Made by a program: the position numbers and the translations under genes. From assembly GCA_900549825.1 (NCBI GenBank), contig URQB01000021.1, positions 1 to 35,774 on the forward strand: a stretch of 35,774 nt of DNA, given 5' to 3'. This DNA is from an uncultured Oscillospiraceae bacterium. GTDB taxonomy: Bacteria; Bacillota; Clostridia; Oscillospirales; Acutalibacteraceae. The notes under the pieces are model-generated. The model was not told the DNA's origin. It saw only the letters and a list, made by a program, of their open reading frames with translations, and did not search any database. Below are positions 1 through 8,731 of the stretch, in pieces (positions within the stretch are counted from its first letter, which is position 1; the number at the start of each line of letters is the position of its first letter).

Positions 1-1
1 G

Positions 2-1051
2 GAGGAAGCCGCGGCCAATGCCACGCGCGGGGGCTCTTACAATGCGCAGCTTTCGCTGGGAGGTGTGATACCGGTGAAGACGGTGCGTGCGGAAGTGTTG
101 GGGCGGCGTGTGGTGCAGGTGTGCGGCACGCCGTTCGGCATTAAAATGTTTGCCAACGGCGCCATGGTGGTGGGCTTCAGCGATATCTACACCGCGCAGG
201 GCTACCAGAACCCGGCCAAGACGGCCGGGCTGAAGCTGGGCGACGTCATTGTCTCCATAGCCGGGCACGAAACGCGCACCAACGAGGATGTGGCCGAGGC
301 CCTGCAGCAGCTGAAGGGCGCGCCCGCCGAGGTGGTGTTTCAGCGCGACGGGCATGAAAAGACGGTGCGCCTGACGGCTGTGATGGACCTTTCCACCAAC
401 ACCTACCGCACGGGCATGTGGGTGCGCGATTCCTCGGCGGGCATTGGCACCATGACGTTCATCGACAACGCCACCGGCACCTTTGCCGGGCTGGGGCATT
501 CGATTCACGATTCCGACACCGGCAAAACGCTGGGGCTTTTGAAGGGCGAAATTGTGCCGGTGGAGATTACCGGCGTGGAAAAGGGCAGCGCAGGCGCCCC
601 GGGCGAGCTGAAGGGCCGCTTCCTCACGGCCGCCGCTGCGGGCGACATCACGGTGAACGGTGAGACGGGCGTGTACGGCACCGTCAGCTCTGTGCAGGAT
701 GGTATTGACATGGAGCTGGCCCTTGCACAGGAGGTCACCACCGGCCGGGCCGAAATCATCACCACCATCGAGGGGCGCACACCGCAGCGCTATGAGGTGG
801 AAATTGAAAAAATAGCCCTGAATGCAAGCGATGCGAACCGCAACATGGTGGTGCATGTAACAGACCCCGTGCTGCTGCAGAACACGGGCGGCATTGTGCA
901 GGGCATGAGCGGCAGCCCCATCATTCAGAACGGCAAGCTGGTGGGCGCTGTGACGCATGTGCTGGTGAACGACCCCACGCGCGGCTATGGCATCTTTGCC
1001 GAAAATATGCTGGAAACGGCCGAGGCCGCCGCGGGCCGCCGCGCCGCATAA
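2..1051 (+). CDS. spoIVB: SpoIVB, stage IV sporulation S55-family serine protease (5' end missing)
   Basis: SpoIVB is the mother-cell-to-forespore signalling protease that triggers pro-sigma-K processing during sporulation. The reading frame is open to the left edge, so the N-terminus lies outside the window and 349 residues are visible (about 425 in Bacillus subtilis). A PDZ domain comes first (GLKLGDVIVSIAGHET region, about bases 110-370). It is followed by the S55 peptidase domain with the catalytic His motif GLGHSIHDSDTG (His codon 497-499) and the Ser motif GMSGSPI (905-925). The GTG at 65 would be an internal start only; translation from base 2 continues the family sequence. A strong terminator follows and spo0A lies downstream, the classic Clostridia/Bacilli order. 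Confidence 0.95.
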   Translation, partial: EEAAANATRGGSYNAQLSLGGVIPVKTVRAEVLGRRVVQVCGTPFGIKMFANGAMVVGFSDIYTAQGYQNPAKTAGLKLGDVIVSIAGHETRTNEDVAEALQQLKGAPAEVVFQRDGHEKTVRLTAVMDLSTNTYRTGMWVRDSSAGIGTMTFIDNATGTFAGLGHSIHDSDTGKTLGLLKGEIVPVEITGVEKGSAGAPGELKGRFLTAAAAGDITVNGETGVYGTVSSVQDGIDMELALAQEVTTGRAEIITTIEGRTPQRYEVEIEKIALNASDANRNMVVHVTDPVLLQNTGGIVQGMSGSPIIQNGKLVGAVTHVLVNDPTRGYGIFAENMLETAEAAAGRRAA

Positions 1052-1070
1052 AAGGGCCGCTTTTCGAAAA

Positions 1071-1127
1071 CCGGGGCCGGGGGATGCCTGTGGGCATCTT
1101 CCCGGCCCCGGCTTTTTTGCGGCTTTG
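1071..1127 (+). terminator. Rho-independent terminator after spoIVB
   Basis: A long GC-rich stem (CCGGGGCCGGG..GATGCC paired with GGCATC..CCCGGCCCCGG) with a short loop is followed by CTTTTTTG. It begins 20 bases after the spoIVB stop. Confidence 0.85.
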
Positions 1128-1228
1128 CGGGCCGGCCTGGGCGTCCGCCCGGCTTCGGGCCGGCAGGCACCGGCCTGCGCGCCTTTCCAAATGCCTTGCG
1201 CAAGCCCGGTGCGAACCACTGTATTTTG

Positions 1229-1308
1229 TGTCGAAGAAAAGAAAAGAATCAAAATATGGAAAAAATTCATTGGAAGCTGTTGCAATATATGGAAATATAT
1301 GGTAAAAT
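1229..1308 (+). promoter_or_regulatory. spo0A upstream region: 0A box and sigma-A-type promoter
   Basis: A perfect 0A box TGTCGAA is at 1229-1235. A sigma-A-like promoter follows, TTGCAA (1280-1285) and TAAAAT (1303-1308) with a 17-base spacer. The position suggests that phosphorylated Spo0A acts on its own gene, as in other spore formers. The 7-mer also occurs elsewhere in the window by chance, so the position is the main support. The Shine-Dalgarno GGAGG (1357-1361) is 8 bases before the spo0A ATG. Confidence 0.5.
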
Positions 1309-1369
1309 CCAAACAGTTCAAAGCACAACCCCTCGCAAAGAGGTAAAACACCGTATGGAGGAATAGAAA

Positions 1370-2119
1370 ATGGAACAGATCAGTTTGCTGATGACAGACC
1401 TTGCACCAGAGGTAACAAAGCAGTGCACCGCAGCGCTGGAGCAGCGCGGCATTCGGGTGACCGTGTGCGAAAAGGACGGCCGCAAGGCCCTTGCGGCCAT
1501 TGAAAAACAGCGGCCCAACGCCGTTTTGCTGGACGCCTTTATGCCCGGGCTGGATGCCATCAGCGTCAAACAGCGCTGCGACGAAAAGGGCATTCAGAAC
1601 GTTCTGTTCTTCGTGACGGGAAGCTTCACCGACGACGTGCTGGAGAGCGAGATGATGCAGGGCGGCTTTTCGTTCTATTTTCTGAAACCGTTCGATGCCT
1701 CCGCCATGGCTGCGCGCGTGATGGCGGCTTTGGGCCGGGGCCAGGCCAGCCACCCGGTGGATGACGAGCGCACCGTGACAGAAATTCTGCATCAAATTGG
1801 CGTGCCCGCCCACATTAAGGGCTACCAGTTCCTGCGCGACGCCATTTTGATGACAATGGAGGACGGCGAGTACATCAATTCTGTCACCAAACGCCTGTAC
1901 CCCGAAATAGCCAAACACAACGGCACCACGGCCAGCCGGGTAGAGCGCGCCATCCGCCACGCCATTGAGGTGGCGTGGGACCGCGGCGACGTAGACACCC
2001 TGAACAGTTATTTCGGCTACACCATCCACAACCTGCGCGGCAAGCCCACCAACTCCGAGTTCATCGCCATGATTGCAGATAAAATGCGGCTGGATAAAAA
2101 GGCCCACCGCATGGCGTAA
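1370..2119 (+). CDS. spo0A: Spo0A, master regulator of sporulation
   Basis: Response regulator of 249 residues that binds 0A boxes and commits the cell to sporulation. The N-terminal receiver covers about residues 1-120, with the phospho-acceptor Asp55 (VLLDAFMPGLD), Thr83 and Lys106 (FLKPF). The C-terminal Spo0A DNA-binding domain (about 135-245) has the diagnostic recognition helix SRVERAIRHAIEVAW. The usual acidic pair near the start is only partly kept: Asp10 is present but the next residue is Leu. Receivers of this kind are seen in diverged clostridial Spo0A proteins, so altered phosphorylation is possible but unproven. The ATG at 1370 has a good Shine-Dalgarno, and a terminator follows the gene. 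Confidence 0.96.
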   Translation: MEQISLLMTDLAPEVTKQCTAALEQRGIRVTVCEKDGRKALAAIEKQRPNAVLLDAFMPGLDAISVKQRCDEKGIQNVLFFVTGSFTDDVLESEMMQGGFSFYFLKPFDASAMAARVMAALGRGQASHPVDDERTVTEILHQIGVPAHIKGYQFLRDAILMTMEDGEYINSVTKRLYPEIAKHNGTTASRVERAIRHAIEVAWDRGDVDTLNSYFGYTIHNLRGKPTNSEFIAMIADKMRLDKKAHRMA

Positions 2120-2159
2120 AGCCGCGGCGGGGCTGAAACAGAGAACCGGCTTACAACAA

Positions 2160-2202
2160 AAACTTCCTTTTCTGCCCGGCAGAAAAGGAAGTTTTTTATT
2201 TT
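2160..2202 (+). terminator. Rho-independent terminator after spo0A
   Basis: Near-perfect stem AACTTCCTTTTCTGCC / GCAGAAAAGGAAGTT with a short loop and a TTTTTATTTT tail. Confidence 0.9.
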
Positions 2203-2208
2203 GCAGAA

Positions 2209-2254
2209 GAAAAGCTGCTTTTCACGGAAACATGGCGATGAGCAGCCTTTTTAA
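2209..2254. terminator. Weak hairpin between convergent spo0A and rpiR-family gene
   Basis: AAAGCTGCTTTT and AGCAGCCTTTTT can pair around a loop of about 18 bases, with T-runs on either strand's 3' side. It could end transcription of the RpiR-family gene on the minus strand. The stem is short. Confidence 0.35.
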
Positions 2255-2303
2255 AAAGCGCAGGCGCCGGGCCGTTTTTGCTCAGCACTTGGCATGCCGC
2301 ACT

Positions 2304-3158
2304 TTACATGCACTTCTTGGCCAGTATTTTGCCCACGAAATCCCGCGTCTTTTCCGAGCGCGCAAAATCTCGGCGGCAAAACTCATTATATAAAATATCA
2401 ACAAGCAACATCTGTGAAATCATTGCCCCGACAGAGCCGTAAGACAGAGGCTGTTCGTCGGCACCTATCAGTAAAACCAGGTCGGAAAGTTCAGAGCCGG
2501 GGGAGTGTGGAAACCCCGTCACCAAAATAATTTTTACCCCAAGGGCTCGCAGCGTATGGGCCATCTCAATGAAATCGTGGGTGGCGCCAGAGTAAGAAAA
2601 GAAAAGCAAAACATCCTTTTTTGTCATAGTAGCCGCGGAAAGAGCCTGAAGGTGCGAATCTTCAATTGTAAAAAAGCGGGAAGAAACTGTGGAAAACCGG
2701 GCCCACGCGGCCTTGGCAATAATGGAGTGGTTGCCCTGGCCCAGGCACAAAACGCGGTTGGAATCTCGAAGCATATCCACGGCCTTTGAAATTTTTTCTT
2801 TATCTAGGCGCTGGTATGTTTTTTGCAGCGCGTCCTGGTTTGCGGTGAAGGTTTTTTCTATCACCTGTTCCAATGTGTCATCAGCGCGCAAATTGCCAAA
2901 AGACCGCGGGATGGAAAGCGGCATTTGGGGCATGGTTGCCTTTGCCAGTTCCAGCTTGAACACGTTGAACCCTTCTGCCCCCAGCTTTCGACAAAAGACA
3001 GAGATGGTCGAAATAGACACTTTGCAAACGGTGCTGAGGTCGGTGATGCTTAAATATTGCACTTCACTCTTGTGTTCCAGGATGTAATCGATAATTTTTC
3101 GCTCCGATTTTGTAAATTCACTGTAGTGGTCCAGCATGTGGTCAATAATAGTTTTCAT
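2304..3158 (-). CDS. RpiR/MurR-family transcriptional regulator
   Basis: The protein has 284 residues. The N-terminal RpiR helix-turn-helix (about 1-80) includes LSITDLSTVCKVSISTISVFCRKLGAEGF. A C-terminal SIS sugar-phosphate-binding domain (about 125-265) includes VLCLGQGNHSI and LLFFSYSGATHDF. Family members sense phosphorylated sugars or related metabolites and usually control the adjacent operon. Here the gene diverges from an oligopeptide-type ABC transporter operon across a 494-base region holding three AATCGAAA motifs. It is therefore the likely local regulator. The effector cannot be read from the sequence. Confidence 0.9.
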   Translation of the reverse strand: MKTIIDHMLDHYSEFTKSERKIIDYILEHKSEVQYLSITDLSTVCKVSISTISVFCRKLGAEGFNVFKLELAKATMPQMPLSIPRSFGNLRADDTLEQVIEKTFTANQDALQKTYQRLDKEKISKAVDMLRDSNRVLCLGQGNHSIIAKAAWARFSTVSSRFFTIEDSHLQALSAATMTKKDVLLFFSYSGATHDFIEMAHTLRALGVKIILVTGFPHSPGSELSDLVLLIGADEQPLSYGSVGAMISQMLLVDILYNEFCRRDFARSEKTRDFVGKILAKKCM

Positions 3159-3652
3159 AGTTGGCCATATCCTTCCAAAGGTTGTCGAAATGACGATTGG
3201 TTCGGTTCAATTTTTATTATACTCCTAAAAATAAGGAAATAGCTGGGGGAAAAAGTAAGAAATAGCAAAAAATGTGATTCTGCACAATCAAATCGAAAAA
3301 ATTTTAGATATATATTCTGTTGAAAAATAATTTCGATTTTGATAGGATGAAATTACAAAAACCGAAAGTTTTTCGATTCTGAAACAGCATACAGGTTGCT
3401 TGGAAAAGACGTGGCCATGGAACAGAAAGCATTGGCGGTATTTGCCCGGCAAGGTGCGGCGGGCCTTGGCGTAAATATCTTGGCGGCCCGGCATCGGCCA
3501 AAAGAAATTTTGCGGCAGTGTGGTTCTGCATACACAGGATGTTTTAGGGGTATTTAAAAATAAGAATAGCATATCTGCGCTGCCGCGCACAAGAACAGGA
3601 AAACGGATGCCGGAAAAGGCCAAACAAAACTTTATGGTTTAGGAGGACAGCG
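3159..3652. promoter_or_regulatory. Divergent regulatory region with three AATCGAAA motifs and a promoter
   Basis: AATCGAAA occurs at 3291-3298 on the plus strand and, as TTTCGATT, at 3331-3338 and 3371-3378. A plus-strand promoter TTGAAA (3320-3325) / TAGGAT (3343-3348) with a 17-base spacer encloses the middle copy. This arrangement fits repression of the transporter operon by the RpiR-family protein. A lone TATAAT lies at 3216-3221 on the minus strand for the regulator gene, without a clear -35. The rest, to the permease start, holds no convincing gene. Confidence 0.5.
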
Positions 3653-4597
3653 GTGGGAAAATACATTTTCAAAAGGCTTCTCCAGATGCTCGTGGCGCTT
3701 ATTGTGGTTTCATTTGCCGTTTTCATGATCATCAACTTGATACCGGGCAGCCCGGCAGAGGTTTTGGCCGGCGCCAATGCATCGGAAGAACAGCTGCAGG
3801 CGCTGAATATAAAATTCGGCCTGGATAAACCTTTGCTTGTCCGGTATTTTATCTGGTTAAAAAATGTGCTTCATGCAGACCTTGGCACGGCGGCAATCAG
3901 CGGGCAACCCATTGCAGAGATGCTCATATCCAGGTTGGGTGCAACAATTGAACTGACCGTAGTGGCAACAACGCTTTCCATTTTAATCAGCCTACCGCTT
4001 GGCATTCTTTGCGCCATGAAACCGAATGGCGCATTGGATAAAATTTGCACCGGCTGTTCGGCAATTTTCTTTGCAATTCCCGGGTTTTGGCTGGGCATTT
4101 TGCTGATGCTGATGTTTGCGCTGATTTTGCATTACCTGCCGCCTTCGGGCAGCGTCAGCTTCTGGGCAGACCCCTGGGGGCATATTCAAAGCCTGATACT
4201 GCCAACCTTAACAATCTCTCTTGGCATGGCGGCCAAGACAATTCGCTATTTACGCGCATCTCTGATCGATGCCTTGCACCAAGACTATATCATAACGGCA
4301 AGCGCACGAGGTGTGCCGCCTAAAGTGGTGACATACCGGCATGCACTTCGAAATGCCCTGATTCCTGTCATTACGATTATTGGCCTGCAAATGGGGGACC
4401 TGTTTGGCGGTGCATTGATTGTAGAACAGATTTTCGGCTGGCCGGGCATTGGCAAATTGACCATCCAGGCAATCAACTGGCGCGATTACAATTTGCTTCA
4501 GGGAACCGTTCTATATATTGTTTTGGCGTTCATGCTGGTCAATTTAATTGTGGATATTCTCAACGCCCTTGCAGACCCGCGCATCCGCCTGGAATGA
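3653..4597 (+). CDS. Dpp/Opp-type ABC transporter permease, DppB-like subunit
   Basis: Inner-membrane permease of 314 residues with the length and layout of DppB/OppB/NikB. It has an N-terminal membrane segment (LLQMLVALIVVSFAVFMIIN), further hydrophobic segments, and the cytoplasmic EAA-type coupling loop around SARGVPPKVVTYRHALRNA. The conserved end NILNALADPRIRLE is present. It starts at GTG 3653 after AGGAGG. It is the first gene of the operon, and the next permease follows 15 bases after its stop. Substrate specificity (peptide, nickel, opine or other) cannot be told from the permease. Confidence 0.93.
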   Translation: MGKYIFKRLLQMLVALIVVSFAVFMIINLIPGSPAEVLAGANASEEQLQALNIKFGLDKPLLVRYFIWLKNVLHADLGTAAISGQPIAEMLISRLGATIELTVVATTLSILISLPLGILCAMKPNGALDKICTGCSAIFFAIPGFWLGILLMLMFALILHYLPPSGSVSFWADPWGHIQSLILPTLTISLGMAAKTIRYLRASLIDALHQDYIITASARGVPPKVVTYRHALRNALIPVITIIGLQMGDLFGGALIVEQIFGWPGIGKLTIQAINWRDYNLLQGTVLYIVLAFMLVNLIVDILNALADPRIRLE

Positions 4598-4612
4598 GAT
4601 GGGGGGAGACAT

Positions 4613-5461
4613 ATGACTGAAAAAAAGGAAAATGCCTTTTCAAAGCTGTGGCACAACACAAACGGGAAGATAGGGCTGATTATACTTGGGGTTATTCTTC
4701 TTTTGGCGCTGCTGGCGCCTGTTCTGACGCCATATGACCCATTGGCAATGAATGTTGGGCCCCGCCTTGCGCCCCCATCTCTGCAGCATTGGATGGGCAC
4801 AGATGAATATGGGCGGGATACGTTTTCCCGAATTTTATATGGGGCGCGGTCTTCTCTTGGCATTGGGGTCAACTCCGTGGCCATTGCAGCCTTGCTTGGA
4901 ATCAATATTGGGATGTTTGCGGGCTTTTTTGGCGGCGCATTTGACAATGTGTCCATGCGCCTTATGGACGCGGTGATTGCCTTTCCGGCCACATTGCTGG
5001 CCATTGTGGTCATTGCAATTTTGGGCACAAGCTCTTTCAGCGCAACACTGGCCATTGCCATTGTAAATGTCCCCTCCTTTGCCCGTCTCACCCGTTCCAG
5101 CATCCTCAGAGAATGCAATTGCGGCTATGTGGCGGCCGCCAGGGCATTGGGCTATGGACGCTGCAAAATTCTGTATCAGGAGATTTTGCCCAATATCCAG
5201 TCCACCCTGTTCGTGCAGGTAACGGTGTCGATTGCATCGGCAATTTTGCTGGAATCTGCCCTGAGCTTTTTGGGCCTTGGCAACCCGCCGCCGGCGCCGT
5301 CCTGGGGTGCGATGTTAAGCACGGGCAAGGAATTTTTGCTGAGCTCTCCGTGGTGCGTCATTTTCCCGGGCCTGATTTTGACCGTTTTGATCACAGGGCT
5401 GTATCTGCTGGGGGACGGGATGCGCGCCGTGTTCGACCCGCGTCAGACTGAGGTGGCATGA
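4613..5461 (+). CDS. Dpp/Opp-type ABC transporter permease, DppC-like subunit
   Basis: Second permease, 282 residues. It has the N-terminal OppC-type segment (GLIILGVILLLALLAPVLTPYDP), the family motif HWMGTDEYGRDTFSRILYGAR near residue 60, and the EAA loop AARALGYGRCKILYQEILPN. The end (YLLGDGMRAVFDPR) is canonical. The start ATG 4613 follows GGGGGAG. Its stop overlaps the next start, consistent with translational coupling to the first ATPase. Confidence 0.94.
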   Translation: MTEKKENAFSKLWHNTNGKIGLIILGVILLLALLAPVLTPYDPLAMNVGPRLAPPSLQHWMGTDEYGRDTFSRILYGARSSLGIGVNSVAIAALLGINIGMFAGFFGGAFDNVSMRLMDAVIAFPATLLAIVVIAILGTSSFSATLAIAIVNVPSFARLTRSSILRECNCGYVAAARALGYGRCKILYQEILPNIQSTLFVQVTVSIASAILLESALSFLGLGNPPPAPSWGAMLSTGKEFLLSSPWCVIFPGLILTVLITGLYLLGDGMRAVFDPRQTEVA

Positions 5462-6456
5462 TGGAAGAGAAACTTTTGAGCATACGGGGCCTCAGCGTAA
5501 AATTCCCTACAAAGCACGGGCCCGTGTGTGCGGTGAACCAAATTAGCTTCGATTTAAGGCAAGGGGAAATTCTGGGCATTGTAGGGGAGAGTGGTTCAGG
5601 CAAATCGGTGACGGTCAAATCTGTCATGCGCCTTCTGCCACCGCCCCCGGCTGCAGAGATAACCGGCAAGATTTTGTTTTGCGGAGAAAACATTTTAGAG
5701 ATGTCCTCCGAGCAGCTTTGCAAAATGCGCGGCAAGGACATTTCAATGATTTTTCAAAACCCAATGTCTGCCTTTAACCCGGTGCTTCCCGTTGGCAGGC
5801 AAATTGCAGAACCGCTTGAATTTCACGAGCATCTTTCGGAAAAAGAGCGTATGCACAGAGTGGCAGGCCTGTTGAAAGAAGTTGGAATTAGCAACCCCGA
5901 ATACCGTGCCCGGCAGTACCCGCACGAGTTTTCCGGCGGCATGCTGCAGCGCGCAATGATTGCAAGCGGGCTAATCTGCTCGCCCAAGGTGGTTTTGTCC
6001 GACGAGCCGACAACCGGGCTTGATGTGACGATTCAGGCCCAAATCATACGCCTGGTGAAGGAACTGCAAAAAACTAGAAAAACCTCGTGGGTATGGATCA
6101 CGCACGATTTAAGCCTTTTGGCCGGGTTTGCAGACCGCATTCTTGTGATGTACGGCGGCCGTATTGTGGAACAGGCACTGGTAGAAGACCTTTACGCCTC
6201 CCCCATGCACCCTTACACACAGGGAATGTTGCAGGCCATTCCCTCTCATTTAAAGGAAGCCCCAAAAACGCTATATTCTATTCCCGGCATGCCGCCAGAC
6301 CCCAAACATCTGCCGGCGGGCTGTGCCTTTTGTGAAAGGTGCGGCAAATGCCGGCCCGTTTGCAGGCAAAAACCCCCACAGATGACACAGGTGGGCAACC
6401 GGCATTTTGTGGCTTGCTGGCAGTATCAGCAGACTGGAGACGAGACAGATGAGTGA
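5458..6456 (+). CDS. Dpp/Opp-type ABC transporter ATP-binding protein, DppD-like
   Basis: ATPase subunit of 332 residues. Walker A GESGSGKS is at about 43-50, the signature FSGGMLQRA at about 158-166, and Walker B VVLSDEPTTGLD around 178-188 (Asp182-Glu183). The H-loop WITHDLS follows. The C-terminal oligopeptide-transporter extension (SPMHPYTQGMLQAIP) ends in a Cys cluster (CAFCERCGKCRPVC), common in this family. ATG codons at 5458 and 5461 are both possible. The first gives an ATGA-type overlap with the upstream permease. The second ATPase gene starts inside its last codons. Confidence 0.94.
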   Translation: MMEEKLLSIRGLSVKFPTKHGPVCAVNQISFDLRQGEILGIVGESGSGKSVTVKSVMRLLPPPPAAEITGKILFCGENILEMSSEQLCKMRGKDISMIFQNPMSAFNPVLPVGRQIAEPLEFHEHLSEKERMHRVAGLLKEVGISNPEYRARQYPHEFSGGMLQRAMIASGLICSPKVVLSDEPTTGLDVTIQAQIIRLVKELQKTRKTSWVWITHDLSLLAGFADRILVMYGGRIVEQALVEDLYASPMHPYTQGMLQAIPSHLKEAPKTLYSIPGMPPDPKHLPAGCAFCERCGKCRPVCRQKPPQMTQVGNRHFVACWQYQQTGDETDE

Positions 6457-7439
6457 TTTTATAGAGGTGAAAAATTTAAATGTCCTTTTCCCAGTCAAAA
6501 AGGAGCTGTTCAAACCACGACGCTTTGTGCGCGCTGTGCACAATGTCAATTTAAACATCAAACGGGGAAGCATTGTGGGGCTGGCGGGTGAATCTGGCTC
6601 TGGAAAAAGCACAACCGGAAAGGCCATTCTTCATTTGATAGAGCCCACAAGCGGTGAGGTAACCATTCAGGGGTACAATGTTTTTGCGCCGGGGTATGAT
6701 GTGAAAAAGCTGAGAAAAGAAAACCAGATTATCTTTCAGGATTCTTTTTCCTCCTTGAACCCGCAAAAGACAATACGGCAATCTTTAGAGGCGCCTATGA
6801 AAATCCATTGGAAACAGCAAAGAGGAAAGGGAGGCCATTCTGGAAAAAACGCTGCACCGTGTGGGGCTGTCGGCCGATGTTTTGCTCAAATATCCGCACG
6901 AATTTTCCGGCGGCCAGTTACAGCGCATATGCATTGCGCGCGCATTGCTTTTAAACCCTTCCTTTCTTGTTTGTGACGAGGCGATTGCGGCTCTGGATGT
7001 TTCAATTCAATCGCAGATCATCAACCTTTTCAAACAGCTGAAAGAGGAATATGACCTGACCTATTTGTTCATTTCCCATAACCTTTCTGTTTTGAAATAC
7101 CTTTGCGATGAAATTGGCATTATGTACCTTGGCGAGATTGTGGAATATGCCCCTGTCGATGTGCTGTTTACTGCCCCGCAGCACCCGTATACGCAGGCTT
7201 TGCTAAGCGCAATTCCTGTTCCGGACCCAAAAGAAGAGAGAGCGCGTTCTTCAAAGGCTGTTCTGGAGGGAGAGATCCCAAACCCCATTGCTCCGCCGCC
7301 GGGGTGCGCGTTTTCAACCCGATGCCCATATGTCAGCGAACGGTGCACCAAGCAAGCGCCCGAACGGCTGTTTGTGGCAGAAAATCACTGTGTTTCCTGC
7401 CACCGGGTGGCGGGGCGCCGGCAGGCCGGTGCCCTTTGA
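6449..7439 (+). pseudogene. Dpp/Opp-type ABC transporter ATP-binding protein, DppF-like, broken by a frameshift
   Basis: The first frame (ATG 6449) carries Walker A GESGSGKSTTGK (about residue 47) and the Q-loop IIFQDSFSSLNP, then runs into unrelated sequence and stops at 6976. The frame continuing to 7439 carries the signature FSGGQLQRICIARAL, a Walker-B/D-loop region VCDEAIAALDVSIQ, the H-loop FISHNLS and the C-terminal HPYTQALLSAIP extension. The join lies near 6800-6830, in an A/G-rich stretch. Removing one base gives exactly 330 codons (329 residues), the normal length, so a single-base insertion or a sequencing/assembly error is the simplest reading. If real, this ATPase is inactive and the transporter would depend on the other one. 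Confidence 0.85.
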
Positions 7440-7501
7440 GGTTTTACAACATAAAAACAGGCACATCGTTCAATCCAAATTTTTGTGGGAGGCCTTGAAA
7501 C

Positions 7502-8509
7502 ATGGACCATTTGGAAAGAGTCAAGCGCTGCATTGCCGGCGAGCGGTTAGATCGTCCGCCCTTCAGCATGTGGATGCATTTTCATTTAAAAGATAGAAAC
7601 CCAGTTGCGTTAGCGGATGCTTCGCTTCACCTTCGGGACGAATACGAGATGGACTTTTTGAAAATTACGCCGTCCGGGCTGTATTTTGTGCAGGATTTTG
7701 GCGCAGCCATCCAATTCGGCAAAAAAGAGTGGGAACACCCTCTTATGCTGAACAATCTGTTACAGACAGAAAAGGACCTACTTGAGCTGCCTGTGCTCGA
7801 TTTGGAAACCGGCGCGCTGTCGCGCGAGCTGACGATGCAAAAAGAGATATGCAGCCGCAAAGGCGGCAACAGTGCGCCGATTTTTATGACGCTTTTTACC
7901 CCGCTGACAATTGTTTGTAAATTGATTGGAAACGGCAACATTCCCCAAACCCTGCAATATTTTATGGAAAACTGCCCCCGAGCCCTGCACGCGGCTTTAA
8001 GCAAAATACAGCGCATGGAGGAAGAGTTTCTGGACAGAGCCTTTGCCTGCGGAGTGGACGGGATATTTTTTGCCACACAAGCGGCCAACTTTGAGACACT
8101 GGAAACTGCTGACCAATACAGGGAATTCGGCGTGACGTATGACTACCCGCTGGCAGAAAAAATCCACCGGGCGGGCAAGCTCTGTTTGATGCACGTCTGC
8201 ATGAAAAACGTGATGTTGGGGCTGTTTCAAGATTACCCGGTGGATATTGTCAACTGGGATAACATCTACAGCGGCACCACCATTGCCCAGGCGAGAGAGC
8301 TGCTTCCCGATAAAGTGCTGGCAGGGGGAATTATTTTTAAAATTATGGAGTATACCCCGGCCGAAGTGGAACAAATGGTTCAGCGCGCCCTGGATGAAGC
8401 TGGCGACAACCGCTTTATTCTATCGCCTACATGTGTTCTTCTGGCCTCTACGCCACACGGGAATTTAAGAGCAATCACCGATTATTTGAAAGCAAAAGAA
8501 CGCGCATAG
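7502..8509 (+). CDS. Uroporphyrinogen decarboxylase (UroD)/MtaA-family protein
   Basis: 335 residues with a UroD-type barrel. The N-terminus has the family pattern RVKRCIAGERLDRPPFSMW, and near the end GGIIFKIMEYTPAEVEQMV and a final SPTC..L..TPHGNL. It keeps His231-X-Cys233 (LMHVCMKN) and Cys311 (SPTC), which resembles the H-X-C-Xn-C zinc site of corrinoid:thiol methyltransferases such as MtaA rather than heme-pathway UroD. A role in demethylating an imported compound or in corrinoid chemistry is therefore possible. It sits between the transporter ATPase and the binding-protein gene, in the same direction. The substrate is unknown. Confidence 0.85.
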   Translation: MDHLERVKRCIAGERLDRPPFSMWMHFHLKDRNPVALADASLHLRDEYEMDFLKITPSGLYFVQDFGAAIQFGKKEWEHPLMLNNLLQTEKDLLELPVLDLETGALSRELTMQKEICSRKGGNSAPIFMTLFTPLTIVCKLIGNGNIPQTLQYFMENCPRALHAALSKIQRMEEEFLDRAFACGVDGIFFATQAANFETLETADQYREFGVTYDYPLAEKIHRAGKLCLMHVCMKNVMLGLFQDYPVDIVNWDNIYSGTTIAQARELLPDKVLAGGIIFKIMEYTPAEVEQMVQRALDEAGDNRFILSPTCVLLASTPHGNLRAITDYLKAKERA

Positions 8510-8731
8510 GGCCAGTGAAAAAGCGGATGATGAAGCCAAACGAAACTTAAGAACGCTGCAGGGTGGCAGGCCGGTGCTTCTATGTTGGGCAGGCAGAAAA
8601 CAAAGGAGGTGAAACTTGTATTCCCGGCCCGGGCGCTTTTCGCATGTGTTTGGATGCTGGAATAAATCGCTCTCCATCGTTCGATTTTCTATGTGCCATT
8701 TTGAAAAATCTTAAAGGAGGAAGATTGATTC
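8510..8731 (+). other. Intergenic stretch before the binding-protein gene
   Basis: No convincing gene is present. A sequence TTCGATTTT (8679-8687) resembles the motif upstream of the transporter operon. A strong Shine-Dalgarno AAAGGAGG lies at about 8713-8720 before the lipoprotein start. No terminator was seen. Confidence 0.4.

Noticed and set aside
3183..3189. A second TGTCGAA (0A box) before the rpiR-family gene
   Set aside because: The 7-mer is expected several times by chance in 36 kb, and others lie inside genes. No positional support.
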